Source of the DNA: Bog-950 sp964615305
Lineage (GTDB): Bacteria; Bacteroidota; Bacteroidia; Chitinophagales; LD1
Direction: 5' to 3'
Length of the DNA: 64,000 nt
NCBI GenBank assembly: GCA_964615305.1
Contig: CAZTNA010000015.1
Location: forward strand, 1-64,000
The translations under genes were made by a program, and so were the position numbers. This document shows, piece after piece, positions 7,601-15,128 of the stretch (positions are counted from its first letter, which is position 1; each line of letters opens with the position of its first letter). The notes under the pieces were generated by a model. That model worked only from the letters and a program-made list of their open reading frames with translations. It was not told where the DNA came from and searched no databases.

Positions 7601-9349
7601 TTTGGGGCTTGGGTGCTGAGTGTTGTAGCAGGAAGCCCGGCTATTTTACAATTCGAGATAAATGGTGTATTGCTAGGCTCTCCTTTTAATGCCCCGGCCA
7701 CTGTTTGTACATGGCAGCAGTTTTATTCGTTGTGGAATTCTGGAAATAATACAACTGCAAACATTTGCATCATAAACCAAAACACCACAGGTGGTGGCAA
7801 TGACTTTGCTTTAGATGACATCTCTTTTATAGGCCTTTGTGAAACAGGAGATTCAGTAACGATCACTGTGAACCAACCTTCCATAACATTGATTGATACA
7901 GCGGTGTGCAATGGCACCACTTATACTTTCCCATTAGGCAATACTAGCGTAGCTACAACTACAGATACTGCGCTGCTGAACGACCGGTTTGGGTGTGACA
8001 GTACAGTGATTACCAACCTGACCGTACACCCTACTCCATTAACCAATGTTGCGGACACTATTTGTGCCAACGAAACTTACACCTTGCCCTCTGGCACGGT
8101 AGTAAATAGCGGGGGTGTTTATACCGATACACTGGCAACCGTTTTTGGCTGCGATAGTGTGATAGTTACTGACCTTACCGTGTTTCCGGTTTCGGCAACT
8201 TTAGTATTAGATACGATTTGTGACGGCAACAATTACACCTTGCCAGATGGCAGCAGTGTTTCGGTTGCCGGTGATTATCCGGTAACCCTTGCTAATTTAT
8301 ATGGCTGCGACAGTGTAGTAACAACCGCCCTTACGGTTATTCAACTAGCAGTTACCGGAACGGCAACGGATGTAAGCTGCTTTGGTGTTAGTGATGGGGT
8401 AGTTACAGCTACAGCAACCGGTGGCGTGTTACCCTGCCAATATGATTTACAAGTAGGAGGAAACTCCTTAAGCACCAATAGCACAGGAAATTTCTTGAGT
8501 TTAAATGGCGGCAACTATACCGTTATAGCAACCGATGATTTCGGCTGTATGGCAACAACCACACTAAATCTAAATGAACCAACACTTCTTCAATCGGTAT
8601 TTACCATAGAAGACATAAGCTGTTTTGGTGAACAGGATGGTTCCGTTAGTATAACAGCCAGCGGAGGAACACCGGTTTATACCTATTCGTTAAGCAGTAA
8701 CGGAAATAACAACTCGGGAGTGTTTACAGATTTACCTTCTGCAACGTATAGTTATACTGTAACCGATGCCAATGGTTGTGAAGATACCGCCACGGTGAAT
8801 GTGAGCCAGCCCGATGAAGTTTCTGTTACCGTTACTCCTGATAGCGTTGTGATGAATTTAGGCGAAACCATTCACATAAACACCACCAGTAACTATGCCA
8901 CAGCTATTTATAATTGGAGCCCTTCTACCGGTTTAAGCTGTTCAGATTGTCCGTCACCCGAAGTTATTCTTTACAATTCGCTTACTTATCAGTTGACCGT
9001 AACCGTAGATATAAACGGCAACAATTGTTATACCTACGCCAGAGTTCCGGTAACAGTGGTAAAAAACTACCACTTATTTATGCCTAATGTATTTACACCA
9101 AATGGCGATGGCGTAAATGATATGTTTAGCTTATTCGGAAACTTACCCGCGCTGAAACAGATTGAAATAAGGATCTTTAACCGTACCGGTGAAAAGGTGT
9201 TTGAGAGTAACGACATCAATTTTTCCTGGGATGGCAGCTATAAAGGAAAACTGTTAGAGCCTCAGGTGTTAGTGTACACCTTATACGCTGTATTTGTTGA
9301 CAACCATAGTGAAGAGTTATATAAAGGCAGCCTTACGCTTATACGATAG
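4625..9349 (+). CDS. Giant secreted repeat protein with PKD, SprB-like repeats and a gliding-type C-terminal T9SS sorting domain
   Basis: This 1574-residue protein starts with a signal peptide (MKKLYLLLILACFNLVLAAQ). The open frame runs further upstream, but that part overlaps rsmA and lacks a signal, so 4625 is chosen. Residues about 20-420 start with NIWYFGQFAGVDFNGG, a common N-terminal domain of Bacteroidota surface proteins that looks propeller-like. A PKD-type domain follows near 425-500. Next come six copies of a roughly 43-residue Cys module (xTIC...YTLPxG...GCDSxxTTxLTV) interleaved with two copies of a roughly 225-residue domain. Two SprB-like repeats (DVSCFG.SDG and DISCFGEQDG) follow. 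The C terminus is the type B sorting domain (FMPNVFTPNGDGVND...). It is probably displayed on or released from the surface by T9SS, with an adhesion-like role inferred only. Confidence 0.92.
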   Translation: MKKLYLLLILACFNLVLAAQGETNIWYFGQFAGVDFNGGNPVALTNGALSTSEGSATICDKNGSLLFYTDGITVWNKNHLQMPNGTGLLGDPSTAQSAIIVPKPGSTTRYFIFTVAAQGNPGGFCYSEVDLSLNGGLGDVLVANKNTQLFTPSVEKTTAVMHSNGLYVWVLGHGLNNNRYYAYLVTCNGVSSPIVSDVGQVEGWPGWGCLTASPDGTKLATAMRSVGFELLDFNNSTGVVSNPVFLGNPNESYGVSFSPDNNVLYGLKINGGGIWQWNLQAGSPAAIVASIIQIGTSGGTGSPYTGGTMQLGPDGKIYITQYAQPYLSAINSPNALGVACNLQLNAVDLAGRNSILGLPPFIQSYFDTSALINTSGYCSGKPVSFSISGNTAFFDSVKWSFDDAASGAANFSSALSPVHTFATAGSYNVQLIRFLDCISDTSLIAVTVIGPAFTTQNITICPGGSYTLPAGGAANVAGTYIDTLSASNTCDSIITTHITVATLTVDAGANSVICNGSSAQLNATGGLIYSWTPVGTLSNANIPNPVATPVNTTTYTVSTQVEVGNAINNGDFTAGNTGFSSSYNYTPPPNTSEGQYWVAANAQPWNGGMAPCGDHTSGNGNMLLVNGSTTANVSIWCQTVSVLPNSTYAFSTWLTSLTPGNPAQLQFSINGSLIGSVFTASGTTCLWQQFYATWSSGINTSANICIVNQNTLANDNDFAIDDISFSQLCTATDTVVVTVHPVYNNTVNATICSNEVYQLPDGSTASATGIYIDTLYTVNGCDSIITTNLTVNSTYAYTVNQTICPSDMYLLPGGSFVNTTGVYVDTLITIYGCDSVITTNLTVVPPNINVTADTSVCLNSSVQLNASGGLFSYSWSPNTGLTDSSIANPIATPQQTTTYFVTTQVASGDLIGNGNFEGGNAGFSSAYAYQNDLTPAGTYYIGANPNTYHGGFSACTDHTSGSGNMMIVNGSGTPNTNVWCQSINVMPNADYAFGAWVLSVVAGSPAILQFEINGVLLGSPFNAPATVCTWQQFYSLWNSGNNTTANICIINQNTTGGGNDFALDDISFIGLCETGDSVTITVNQPSITLIDTAVCNGTTYTFPLGNTSVATTTDTALLNDRFGCDSTVITNLTVHPTPLTNVADTICANETYTLPSGTVVNSGGVYTDTLATVFGCDSVIVTDLTVFPVSATLVLDTICDGNNYTLPDGSSVSVAGDYPVTLANLYGCDSVVTTALTVIQLAVTGTATDVSCFGVSDGVVTATATGGVLPCQYDLQVGGNSLSTNSTGNFLSLNGGNYTVIATDDFGCMATTTLNLNEPTLLQSVFTIEDISCFGEQDGSVSITASGGTPVYTYSLSSNGNNNSGVFTDLPSATYSYTVTDANGCEDTATVNVSQPDEVSVTVTPDSVVMNLGETIHINTTSNYATAIYNWSPSTGLSCSDCPSPEVILYNSLTYQLTVTVDINGNNCYTYARVPVTVVKNYHLFMPNVFTPNGDGVNDMFSLFGNLPALKQIEIRIFNRTGEKVFESNDINFSWDGSYKGKLLEPQVLVYTLYAVFVDNHSEELYKGSLTLIR
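6136..6822 (+). repeat. Large internal duplicated domain, copy A
   Basis: About 225 residues from a Cys-containing Ig-like segment (ICNGSSAQLNATGG) through a jellyroll-like segment with DHTSGNGNM, WCQTVSVLPN, LWQQFYATW and FAIDDISF. The second half resembles carbohydrate-binding or discoidin-like beta-sandwich domains, but the family is not certain. Its partner is at 7168-7842. Confidence 0.8.
7168..7842 (+). repeat. Large internal duplicated domain, copy B
   Basis: This copy matches copy A in order throughout: VCLNSSVQLNASGG, DHTSGSGNM, WCQSINVMPN, TWQQFYSLW and FALDDISF. Many substitutions separate the two, so the duplication is old rather than an assembly artefact. Confidence 0.8.
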
Positions 9350-9383
9350 CTGCCATATTTGGGGGTAGAAAATAACTTTCTCG

Positions 9384-10622
9384 TTAGGTTAACTCTATTT
9401 CCACCTGATTTCGCAATATATCATCGAGTGTTTCGCGGTGGCGGATGAGGTAGTGCTTGCCTTTATGAACTAAAACTTCTGCCGGGCGAAATCGAGAATT
9501 GTAATTGCTACTCATTGTAAAGCCGTAAGCACCTGCATTTTGAAATGCAATAATGTCGCCTTCGCGCACTTCATTTAACTTGCGGTCCCACCCAAATGTA
9601 TCAGTTTCGCAAATGTAGCCCACCACTGTATAAAGTCGCTGCTTACCCTCTGGGTTGCTGATATTAACCAGGTGATGATACGAGCCATATAGCATGGGGC
9701 GTATAAGATGATTGAGGCCGGAGTCAACACCGGCAAAAACCGTGGCCGTAGTTTGTTTAATCACATTCACCTTAGCTAAAAAAGTTCCGCTTTGGCTCAC
9801 CAGAAATTTTCCCGGTTCAAAATACAGTTCGAGGTTTTTTCCATAGCCAGAACAAAACTCATTGAACTTTGTCGAAAGCTGTTTGCCCACTTCTTCAATA
9901 TCTGTAGAGTAGTCATCGGGTTTGTACGGCACTTTAAATCCACTGCCAAAATCAATAAACTCCAAATCAGGAAAATGCTCTGTTACTTCAAACAGAATAT
10001 CTGCCGCACGTAAAAAAACATCCACATCTAAAATATCGCTGCCGGTGTGCATGTGCAATCCATTCACGCGAATTTTCTCACTTTTAATTACCCGCTCTAA
10101 ATGGCGCATCTGGTAAATTGAAATACCAAACTTTGAATCAATATGTCCGGTAGAAATATTGATGTTGCCCCCCGCCATTACATGTGGATTAATACGCACA
10201 CACACCGGCACACTTGAGCCGTACTTGTGTCCAAACTGCTCAAGAATAGAAAGGTTATCAATGTTTATCTGCACGCCTTCCTGTACAGCCATTTCAATTT
10301 CTTCGAGCGAAACACAATTAGGTGTGTAAATAATATCCTTGGGTTTAAACCCAGCACGAATTCCGGTCCACACCTCCTGAATAGAAACCGTATCGAGCCC
10401 TGCTCCAAGGCTTTTAAAAAACTTCAGCACGCTAACATTGTTGAGCGCCTTGCAGGCAAACTTTATCTTAACGTCTGTGTTGCTAAATGCATTTTTCAGC
10501 TGCACATATTGTTTTTCCATTACGGCCGTGTTGTACACATATAGAGGCGTATCGTACTGTGCACAAAGCTCTAATGCCGACACTCCGCCAATTTCATACT
10601 CCCCATTTTTAAGCTCAATCAT
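9384..10622 (-). CDS. lysA: Diaminopimelate decarboxylase
   Basis: LysA decarboxylates meso-diaminopimelate to L-lysine, the last step of bacterial lysine synthesis, using PLP. The 412-residue protein has the alanine-racemase-like barrel first. The PLP lysine lies in KFACKALNN near residue 57 (usually YAxKAN), and HMHTGS falls near residue 193. The GGG-type phosphate loop appears as DFGSGFK near residue 226. The C-terminal beta domain carries the catalytic Cys in VGYICETDTFG and FQNAGAYGFTMSSNYN. It converges on the surface-protein gene with a 34-base gap and has a TATATTCG element 21 bases upstream of its start. Confidence 0.95.
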   Translation of the reverse strand: MIELKNGEYEIGGVSALELCAQYDTPLYVYNTAVMEKQYVQLKNAFSNTDVKIKFACKALNNVSVLKFFKSLGAGLDTVSIQEVWTGIRAGFKPKDIIYTPNCVSLEEIEMAVQEGVQINIDNLSILEQFGHKYGSSVPVCVRINPHVMAGGNINISTGHIDSKFGISIYQMRHLERVIKSEKIRVNGLHMHTGSDILDVDVFLRAADILFEVTEHFPDLEFIDFGSGFKVPYKPDDYSTDIEEVGKQLSTKFNEFCSGYGKNLELYFEPGKFLVSQSGTFLAKVNVIKQTTATVFAGVDSGLNHLIRPMLYGSYHHLVNISNPEGKQRLYTVVGYICETDTFGWDRKLNEVREGDIIAFQNAGAYGFTMSSNYNSRFRPAEVLVHKGKHYLIRHRETLDDILRNQVEIELT

Positions 10623-10643
10623 TGTTCTACTTTTTGAAGTGTG

Positions 10644-10651
10644 CGAATATA
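10644..10651 (-). promoter_or_regulatory. -7-like promoter element (TATATTCG) at lysA
   Basis: Minus-strand TATATTCG followed by CACAC, ending 21 bases upstream of the lysA ATG. Same TAnnTTCG variant as at rsmA. Confidence 0.4.
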
Positions 10652-10831
10652 AAAGAGCAGTTAAATAAAATATGGCGCACTCATTTTGTCCTTCTCACTG
10701 ACACCAGCGCGTTTCGCGCGTTAAACGTTTCGCTTTATGTACTTCATAAAAATCAAATCACCCTATCGGGGGAAGCCATGAATGTAACACCTAAAAGCAT
10801 GTCAGCGTTAAATAACTCAAAACAAAGCACC

Positions 10832-11491
10832 ATGAAACTTCTAACAACCATCGCAATTTTGATAGTAACATTAACAGCCTCTGCACAAGCTACCTTACCG
10901 GTAGATAAAGCCACCGGAAAAGTAACTTACCGCTTTTCGATACCGGTGAGCAATGTAACTTCAGAGCAAGCATACGAGTTAGCGCAAAACTGGTTTGCCA
11001 CACACCGCAGCGAATGCAACAGAACTAATAACAATGCCCGAACCGAAGGCAACGACCTGAACGTAAAAAGCCGTGCTGAAGTAGCTACCGTGTTTGCCAA
11101 CGCAACTCCTCTACAGTCTCTTGATCCATACTCAAACCGTATGACGGCTAAAATGATAACCAAATATGTGGGCGATAACGGAGGAACCATACACGCCATG
11201 TATTTGCAATACGTTTTAATTGTATCGATATCTGATGGTCAAATAAATTGCGAAATAAGTGACATGCGCTACAATCACTTTAACCGTCACAGCTACCGTT
11301 TTCAAAGAGTATTGAACTGGGGCAACGCTTCTTCGCTTGAACCTGTTGACAAAATTGAATACCTGATGCAGAATGAGCAAAGCCACGAAGAATTCAGCAA
11401 GTTTTATTCATTCTTAAACAACGACATAAACCAGTTTTTCGGCAACATAGCCGGGTATGTAAAAAGCAGTAGCTCAGTTACAATGAAATAA
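10832..11491 (+). CDS. Secreted DUF4468-like protein
   Basis: This 219-residue protein starts with a clear signal peptide (MKLLTTIAILIVTLTASAQ), which is why 10832 is preferred over the start at 10622. The mature part begins TLPVDKATGKVTYRF and contains ELAQNWFATH, as in DUF4468 (TBP-like fold) proteins of Bacteroidota, where the domain starts at the N terminus of small exported proteins. The function of that family is unknown. No lipobox is present, so it should be periplasmic or outer-membrane associated. The roughly 210 bases upstream hold only a short CG-rich palindrome (10707-10719). Confidence 0.6.
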   Translation: MKLLTTIAILIVTLTASAQATLPVDKATGKVTYRFSIPVSNVTSEQAYELAQNWFATHRSECNRTNNNARTEGNDLNVKSRAEVATVFANATPLQSLDPYSNRMTAKMITKYVGDNGGTIHAMYLQYVLIVSISDGQINCEISDMRYNHFNRHSYRFQRVLNWGNASSLEPVDKIEYLMQNEQSHEEFSKFYSFLNNDINQFFGNIAGYVKSSSSVTMK

Positions 11492-11591
11492 TAGTAAAAC
11501 AAGTATAACGACAAAGTGTAAGAAACACACTAGTAAAATTGTATAAAAAAAGCTATGTTCGTTTCATTCAAATAATTAAAACTTTTACAAC

Positions 11592-11780
11592 ATGAAAAAA
11601 CTCATTCTCTCTTTTGCATGTGCTTCGGTATTGTTATTGGCTAACTCCTGTAGCAAGTGCACTACTTGTACTAAATCCGGATCACCTGAGTTAAAGTACT
11701 GCGAAAAAGACTACAGTTCTAAAGCCGCTTACGATGACCAAGTAGCATTGGCCACTTTAGGTGGATACGACTGCAAATAG
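11592..11780 (+). CDS. Small cysteine-rich lipoprotein
   Basis: A 62-residue protein with a type II signal peptide ending in the lipobox LANSC, so Cys20 should be lipidated. The mature part is only 43 residues and has four further Cys: two close together (CTTC), one mid-chain (KYC) and one just before the C terminus (YDC). The spacing suggests two disulfides or a small metal site. It stands alone in transcription: 100 bases separate it from the upstream gene, and a strong terminator follows. The function is not recognised. Its compactness, lipobox and flanking terminator argue that it is real. Confidence 0.75.
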   Translation: MKKLILSFACASVLLLANSCSKCTTCTKSGSPELKYCEKDYSSKAAYDDQVALATLGGYDCK

Positions 11781-11796
11781 TTTCTGCCCATCACAA

Positions 11797-11834
11797 AAAC
11801 CTCGCTTTGTATGTTATCAGAGCGAGGTTTTTTT
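11797..11834 (+). terminator. Rho-independent terminator after the small lipoprotein
   Basis: AAACCTCGCT (11797-11806) pairs with AGCGAGGTTT (11821-11830) around a 14-base loop, followed by a run of T to 11834. It lies 16 bases beyond the lipoprotein stop. Confidence 0.85.
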
Positions 11835-11905
11835 ATGTACAAATACCACATTCAAACAACATTTTGCATAATCAGGCGTTAATAGTTTCTTCGCGCCCTC
11901 TCAAA

Positions 11906-12781
11906 ATGAAACTAGCTTTGCATAGAGTTAAAACAAGTACAGTCAGATTACTGACTGTCGGATGTTTATCTTGTGTCCTCTGTCTTCTGCCCTCTGCCAC
12001 TTTAGCACAGATTCATGAGTTTGGTATATGGGGGGGTATCACTAATTATTTTGGTGACCTGAACACAAAAACATCTTTCAAATTTGTAAGGCCGGGAGCC
12101 GGAGCGTTTTACCGCTACAACATTAAGTATCGCGGAGCCTGGAAAACTTCATTTAATTGGGGAGTAGCTGAATTTAACGATGCTAAGACAAATATTGCCT
12201 GGAACAAACAACGCAATCTTTCTTTCAAAACAGACATTTTTGATATTACTTCTGTAATTGAATTCAATTTTTTTAAGTACGATAAGGAGAGCAAAAAGCA
12301 CTGGTACACACCATATATTGGCACAGGGCTTACTATTTTCTTTTACAATCCGAAAGCACAGTACAACGGTAAGTGGTATTACCTTCAACCCTTTGGCACC
12401 GAAGGTCAAAACGACCCCAGTTACTCAGGAGTAAAAAAATACCGCTTGTTTAGCTTTGCTATACCAATTACGGGTGGATTTAAGTTTTCATTTAAACGCA
12501 ACTGGAATATTGCTATTGAGGCGGGTGTGCGCAAAACATTTACTGACTATCTTGATGATGTAAGCGGAAAATATCCCAGTTATGCCTCGCTCCCCGGTGG
12601 CTCTACCGGTTTGGCGGCCGCTCTCAGCGACCGCAGCGGTGAGGTAGGCGAAAAAACCGGAAAGCCCGGCTATCAACGCGGCCAATCACCCAAAAAAGAC
12701 GACTATTTTTTTGGCGGCATCAGCATTTCATACACTATTATGAAAACGCGATGTCCAAGCCCTAATGGCACTTATCGGTAA
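11906..12781 (+). CDS. DUF6089 family outer-membrane beta-barrel-like protein
   Basis: This 291-residue protein starts at the ATG at 11906. Earlier in-frame codons lie in the preceding terminator. A signal peptide runs to LPSATLAQ. The mature N terminus IHEFGIWGGITNYFGDLN matches the start of DUF6089 proteins (GxxxGxxxYxGDL), which are predicted outer-membrane beta-barrels of Bacteroidota. Alternating aromatic strands fill the middle, and the barrel ends in SYTIMKTRCPSP. The role is unknown; relatives often occur near cell-envelope genes. A TTCGCGCCCTC stretch just upstream of the ATG resembles the end of the promoter element at the ABC-F gene. Confidence 0.8.
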   Translation: MKLALHRVKTSTVRLLTVGCLSCVLCLLPSATLAQIHEFGIWGGITNYFGDLNTKTSFKFVRPGAGAFYRYNIKYRGAWKTSFNWGVAEFNDAKTNIAWNKQRNLSFKTDIFDITSVIEFNFFKYDKESKKHWYTPYIGTGLTIFFYNPKAQYNGKWYYLQPFGTEGQNDPSYSGVKKYRLFSFAIPITGGFKFSFKRNWNIAIEAGVRKTFTDYLDDVSGKYPSYASLPGGSTGLAAALSDRSGEVGEKTGKPGYQRGQSPKKDDYFFGGISISYTIMKTRCPSPNGTYR

Positions 12782-12829
12782 TTTTTGTTTAACCCGTAAA
12801 ACCTTTCACTGGTTTTAATCTACAATTAC

Positions 12830-13876
12830 TTGAACCAACCGGCTAACCCTCTTCAACTTTGGAAACTGATTGTACCTATAGCAATAGGAGTTAGTGTTTC
12901 TGTTTACCTTATTGCTACTAACCTAAATTTAGAAGCACTGCAAACAATAAAGTTTACAAGTCATTTAGTTTTTTGGTTGGTAATAGCTGCATTCACCGTA
13001 GTAAGTCGCGATGCTGCATTTATGTATAAACTGCGACTAAGCACCGGCAATCAAATTACTTGGGCAAAAACATTTCAAACTATTACACTTTGGGAATTTG
13101 GTGTTTGCATAACACCCAAAATAAGCATTATGCCATTTGTGCTTTACCTGCTGGTAAAAAGCAAAATCAGCACGGGCAGAAGTTTAGCTATACTAATGTT
13201 AAACGGTTTCTTTGACAATCTGGCTTACGTGGTGGTGTTTAGCACTCTTTATATATTTCTGGGTAACAGTATTTTTAATTTTTCGTTGACCTGTACCGAT
13301 TTAGAAGGGCACCAAATTATGCAGGGGCTAAGAGGTTTTGCCAATTACGCATGGATTGGTTATGTGCTTATACTTGCAGCATGTACATTTCTGGGCACTG
13401 CACTTTTTGTAATACCACATGCCACCAAAAAATTTTTCCATCAGTTGGCAGAAATAAACTGGCTAAGCCGTTTTAAACAGCAACTGATTTTTGTGGGTGA
13501 TGAAATAGAACTAACCAGCAATGAGTTTAAAAACAAACCCCTATCCTTTTGGATAAAAATGAGTATAGCTACATTAATAAACTGGGTAAGTCGCTATCTG
13601 CTGGCAGTAAGTTTGTTTTACGCTTTTGCCGTAACTGATTTTTCATTTTTACAGGCGTTATCACGACAGTATGTGTTATGGATATTTACTGCCGTGCCTT
13701 CTACACCCGGAGCTAGTGGTGTGGCGGAGTTATCGTTTATTGCACTAAACTGCGAGTTTATGCCGGAAGGTCTATCAACAGTTATAGCACTAATGTGGCG
13801 ATTGTACTCTTACTATTTGTATATCCTTTTAGGTATAATCATACTACCTAAGTGGGCAAAGCAAATGGCATCGTGA
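12830..13876 (+). CDS. Flippase-like / lysylphosphatidylglycerol-synthetase-type membrane protein (UPF0104)
   Basis: A 348-residue integral membrane protein with about eight hydrophobic segments. The segment TAVPSTPGASGVAELSFIAL near residue 290 corresponds to the PGGxGxxE motif of the UPF0104/AglD/YbhN family, whose members are linked to lipid-linked oligosaccharide or phospholipid flipping. The substrate is unknown. The start is a TTG at 12830; the frame is closed at 12797-12799 and no ATG lies between, so this or CTG at 12809 are the only options. The next in-frame ATG would remove the first membrane segment. Confidence 0.8.
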   Translation: MNQPANPLQLWKLIVPIAIGVSVSVYLIATNLNLEALQTIKFTSHLVFWLVIAAFTVVSRDAAFMYKLRLSTGNQITWAKTFQTITLWEFGVCITPKISIMPFVLYLLVKSKISTGRSLAILMLNGFFDNLAYVVVFSTLYIFLGNSIFNFSLTCTDLEGHQIMQGLRGFANYAWIGYVLILAACTFLGTALFVIPHATKKFFHQLAEINWLSRFKQQLIFVGDEIELTSNEFKNKPLSFWIKMSIATLINWVSRYLLAVSLFYAFAVTDFSFLQALSRQYVLWIFTAVPSTPGASGVAELSFIALNCEFMPEGLSTVIALMWRLYSYYLYILLGIIILPKWAKQMAS

Positions 13877-13878
13877 TG

Positions 13879-14619
13879 CTACTTTTTTTGAGCTACTACT
13901 AACCAATCCCATGGATAGGGTGCTTTCATCCAGGCAGGTGGATTGTGAAATTCAGTTTTCCATGTGTATTCAACTTTTGACGTTTGCAACACATCAAACC
14001 CGGATTGCAGCAGCATAAACTGTAGTTCTTCTTTTAAATGATGTTTAGTTGGCGTACCGTCTAACAATATGGTTCCGTTAAACGGGTTACCAGCCTTTTG
14101 TTTTGGAGATGAAACTTTTTTTCCTGCCTTTTTATCGCGTGCATCCCATTGGTCGAGCATATACTCACTAAACAGTGCCGATTCTAATGCGGGCACAACC
14201 AGCACCAGATGACCACCTTTGCGAACCAATTTTATAATGGTGTTATAGGTGAGGTCGCGGTCATTTTTATTGGGCGTAAGCAGGGTGTTGATACAAACCA
14301 CAAAATCTGAAACAGGAAGTTTATTAGACCCTTTCACTAAATCCTGATGTATGTATTCAATGTTGTTGAACCGGGCGTTTCGTTTTTTTGCTTTTTCAAT
14401 ATAGGTTTTAGCAATGTCAACCGCATACACTCTTTTAAAATTTGAAGAAAGCAACGGCAACCAGTTGCCTATTGCACAACCTAAATCCATCACGGTTTTA
14501 TCCTTCGATGAGTGTTGGCGAATAGCGTTTTGAATAACTTCTTGTTTATCGTTTGAAAAAACATCGAAAATTTTTTCGTCATGCTTTAAAGAAACTTCGT
14601 CCCAGTATTTTTTATTCAT
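13879..14619 (-). CDS. Class I SAM-dependent methyltransferase
   Basis: A 246-residue soluble protein with the SAM motif VMDLGCAIGNWLPLL near residues 43-57 and an acidic second strand YAVDIAKTYIEKAKK. VCINTLLTPN near residue 110 is the motif IV region. It looks like a Methyltransf_11/25 enzyme, and the substrate cannot be inferred. It converges on the flippase-like gene with only 2 bases between stops. Confidence 0.8.
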   Translation of the reverse strand: MNKKYWDEVSLKHDEKIFDVFSNDKQEVIQNAIRQHSSKDKTVMDLGCAIGNWLPLLSSNFKRVYAVDIAKTYIEKAKKRNARFNNIEYIHQDLVKGSNKLPVSDFVVCINTLLTPNKNDRDLTYNTIIKLVRKGGHLVLVVPALESALFSEYMLDQWDARDKKAGKKVSSPKQKAGNPFNGTILLDGTPTKHHLKEELQFMLLQSGFDVLQTSKVEYTWKTEFHNPPAWMKAPYPWDWLVVAQKK

Positions 14620-14746
14620 AGTTGTTTTTCGTACTTACAATTAATATGGTGCTTTTTCAACTTCTGAAAATGGAAACACGTATCCTATTCATGAATAAAC
14701 ACAAACACAATAGACGCAATCATTACAGGTAGGTTGCTATTACAGA

Positions 14747-15061
14747 CTATATCTCCACATCGGGCTTCGCTTCGCCCGGCTTGTAGTTTTTCTTTACCTG
14801 ATCCATAAACACTTTGGCTGGTTTAAATGCCGGTATATAGTGCTCCGGTATTACAATAGATTCGCCTCGTGTAATAATTCGGCCAATTTTTTTAGCCCGT
14901 TTTTTGGCTATAAAACTTCCGAAACCGCGCACGTACACATTCTCTCCGTTCTTTACTGAGTTTTTCACCTCTTTAAAAAACGCCTCGAGTGTAATAAGCA
15001 CATCGGTTTTAGGCACACCGGTTTTGTCGGCAATTTGTGTTACAATATCTACTTTTCTCAT
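14747..15061 (-). CDS. HU/IHF family DNA-binding protein
   Basis: A 104-residue histone-like protein. Two N-terminal helices are followed by the beta-arm GFGSFIAKKRAKKIGR and the arm tip IVIPEHYIPAFKPA, where the conserved Pro that intercalates DNA lies in the IPEHY segment. It starts with MRKVDIVTQIADKTG, as HU proteins do. It should bend and compact DNA as a dimer. The C terminus is about 10 residues longer than E. coli HU. It is divergent from mutY with a 67-base shared upstream region. Confidence 0.92.
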   Translation of the reverse strand: MRKVDIVTQIADKTGVPKTDVLITLEAFFKEVKNSVKNGENVYVRGFGSFIAKKRAKKIGRIITRGESIVIPEHYIPAFKPAKVFMDQVKKNYKPGEAKPDVEI

Positions 15062-15128
15062 GAGTAAGGGTTTGGCAGTAAAGGTGGTATAAATATTTTT
15101 TAAATAGAAATTTTCTTATTTACCTGTT

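Larger units (their letters stand above)
5995..8340 (+). repeat. Six dispersed copies of a ~43-residue TIC...GCDS module
   Basis: The copies begin near 5995, 6865, 7027, 7900, 8056 and 8212. Each reads roughly x(T/V)IC, about 6 residues, Y-x-L/F-P, a G-rich turn, DTL, then GCDS (CDS in the first copy), and ends in a TNLTV-like strand. Each copy has two conserved Cys. The two larger domains sit between copies 1 and 2 and between copies 3 and 4, so the array looks like a block duplication. Confidence 0.85.

Noticed and set aside
10707..10719. CG-rich palindrome in the lysA/DUF4468 gap as an operator or terminator
   Set aside because: The 5-bp arms are too short and have no T run; a similar GC palindrome near 36636-36653 is equally weak.
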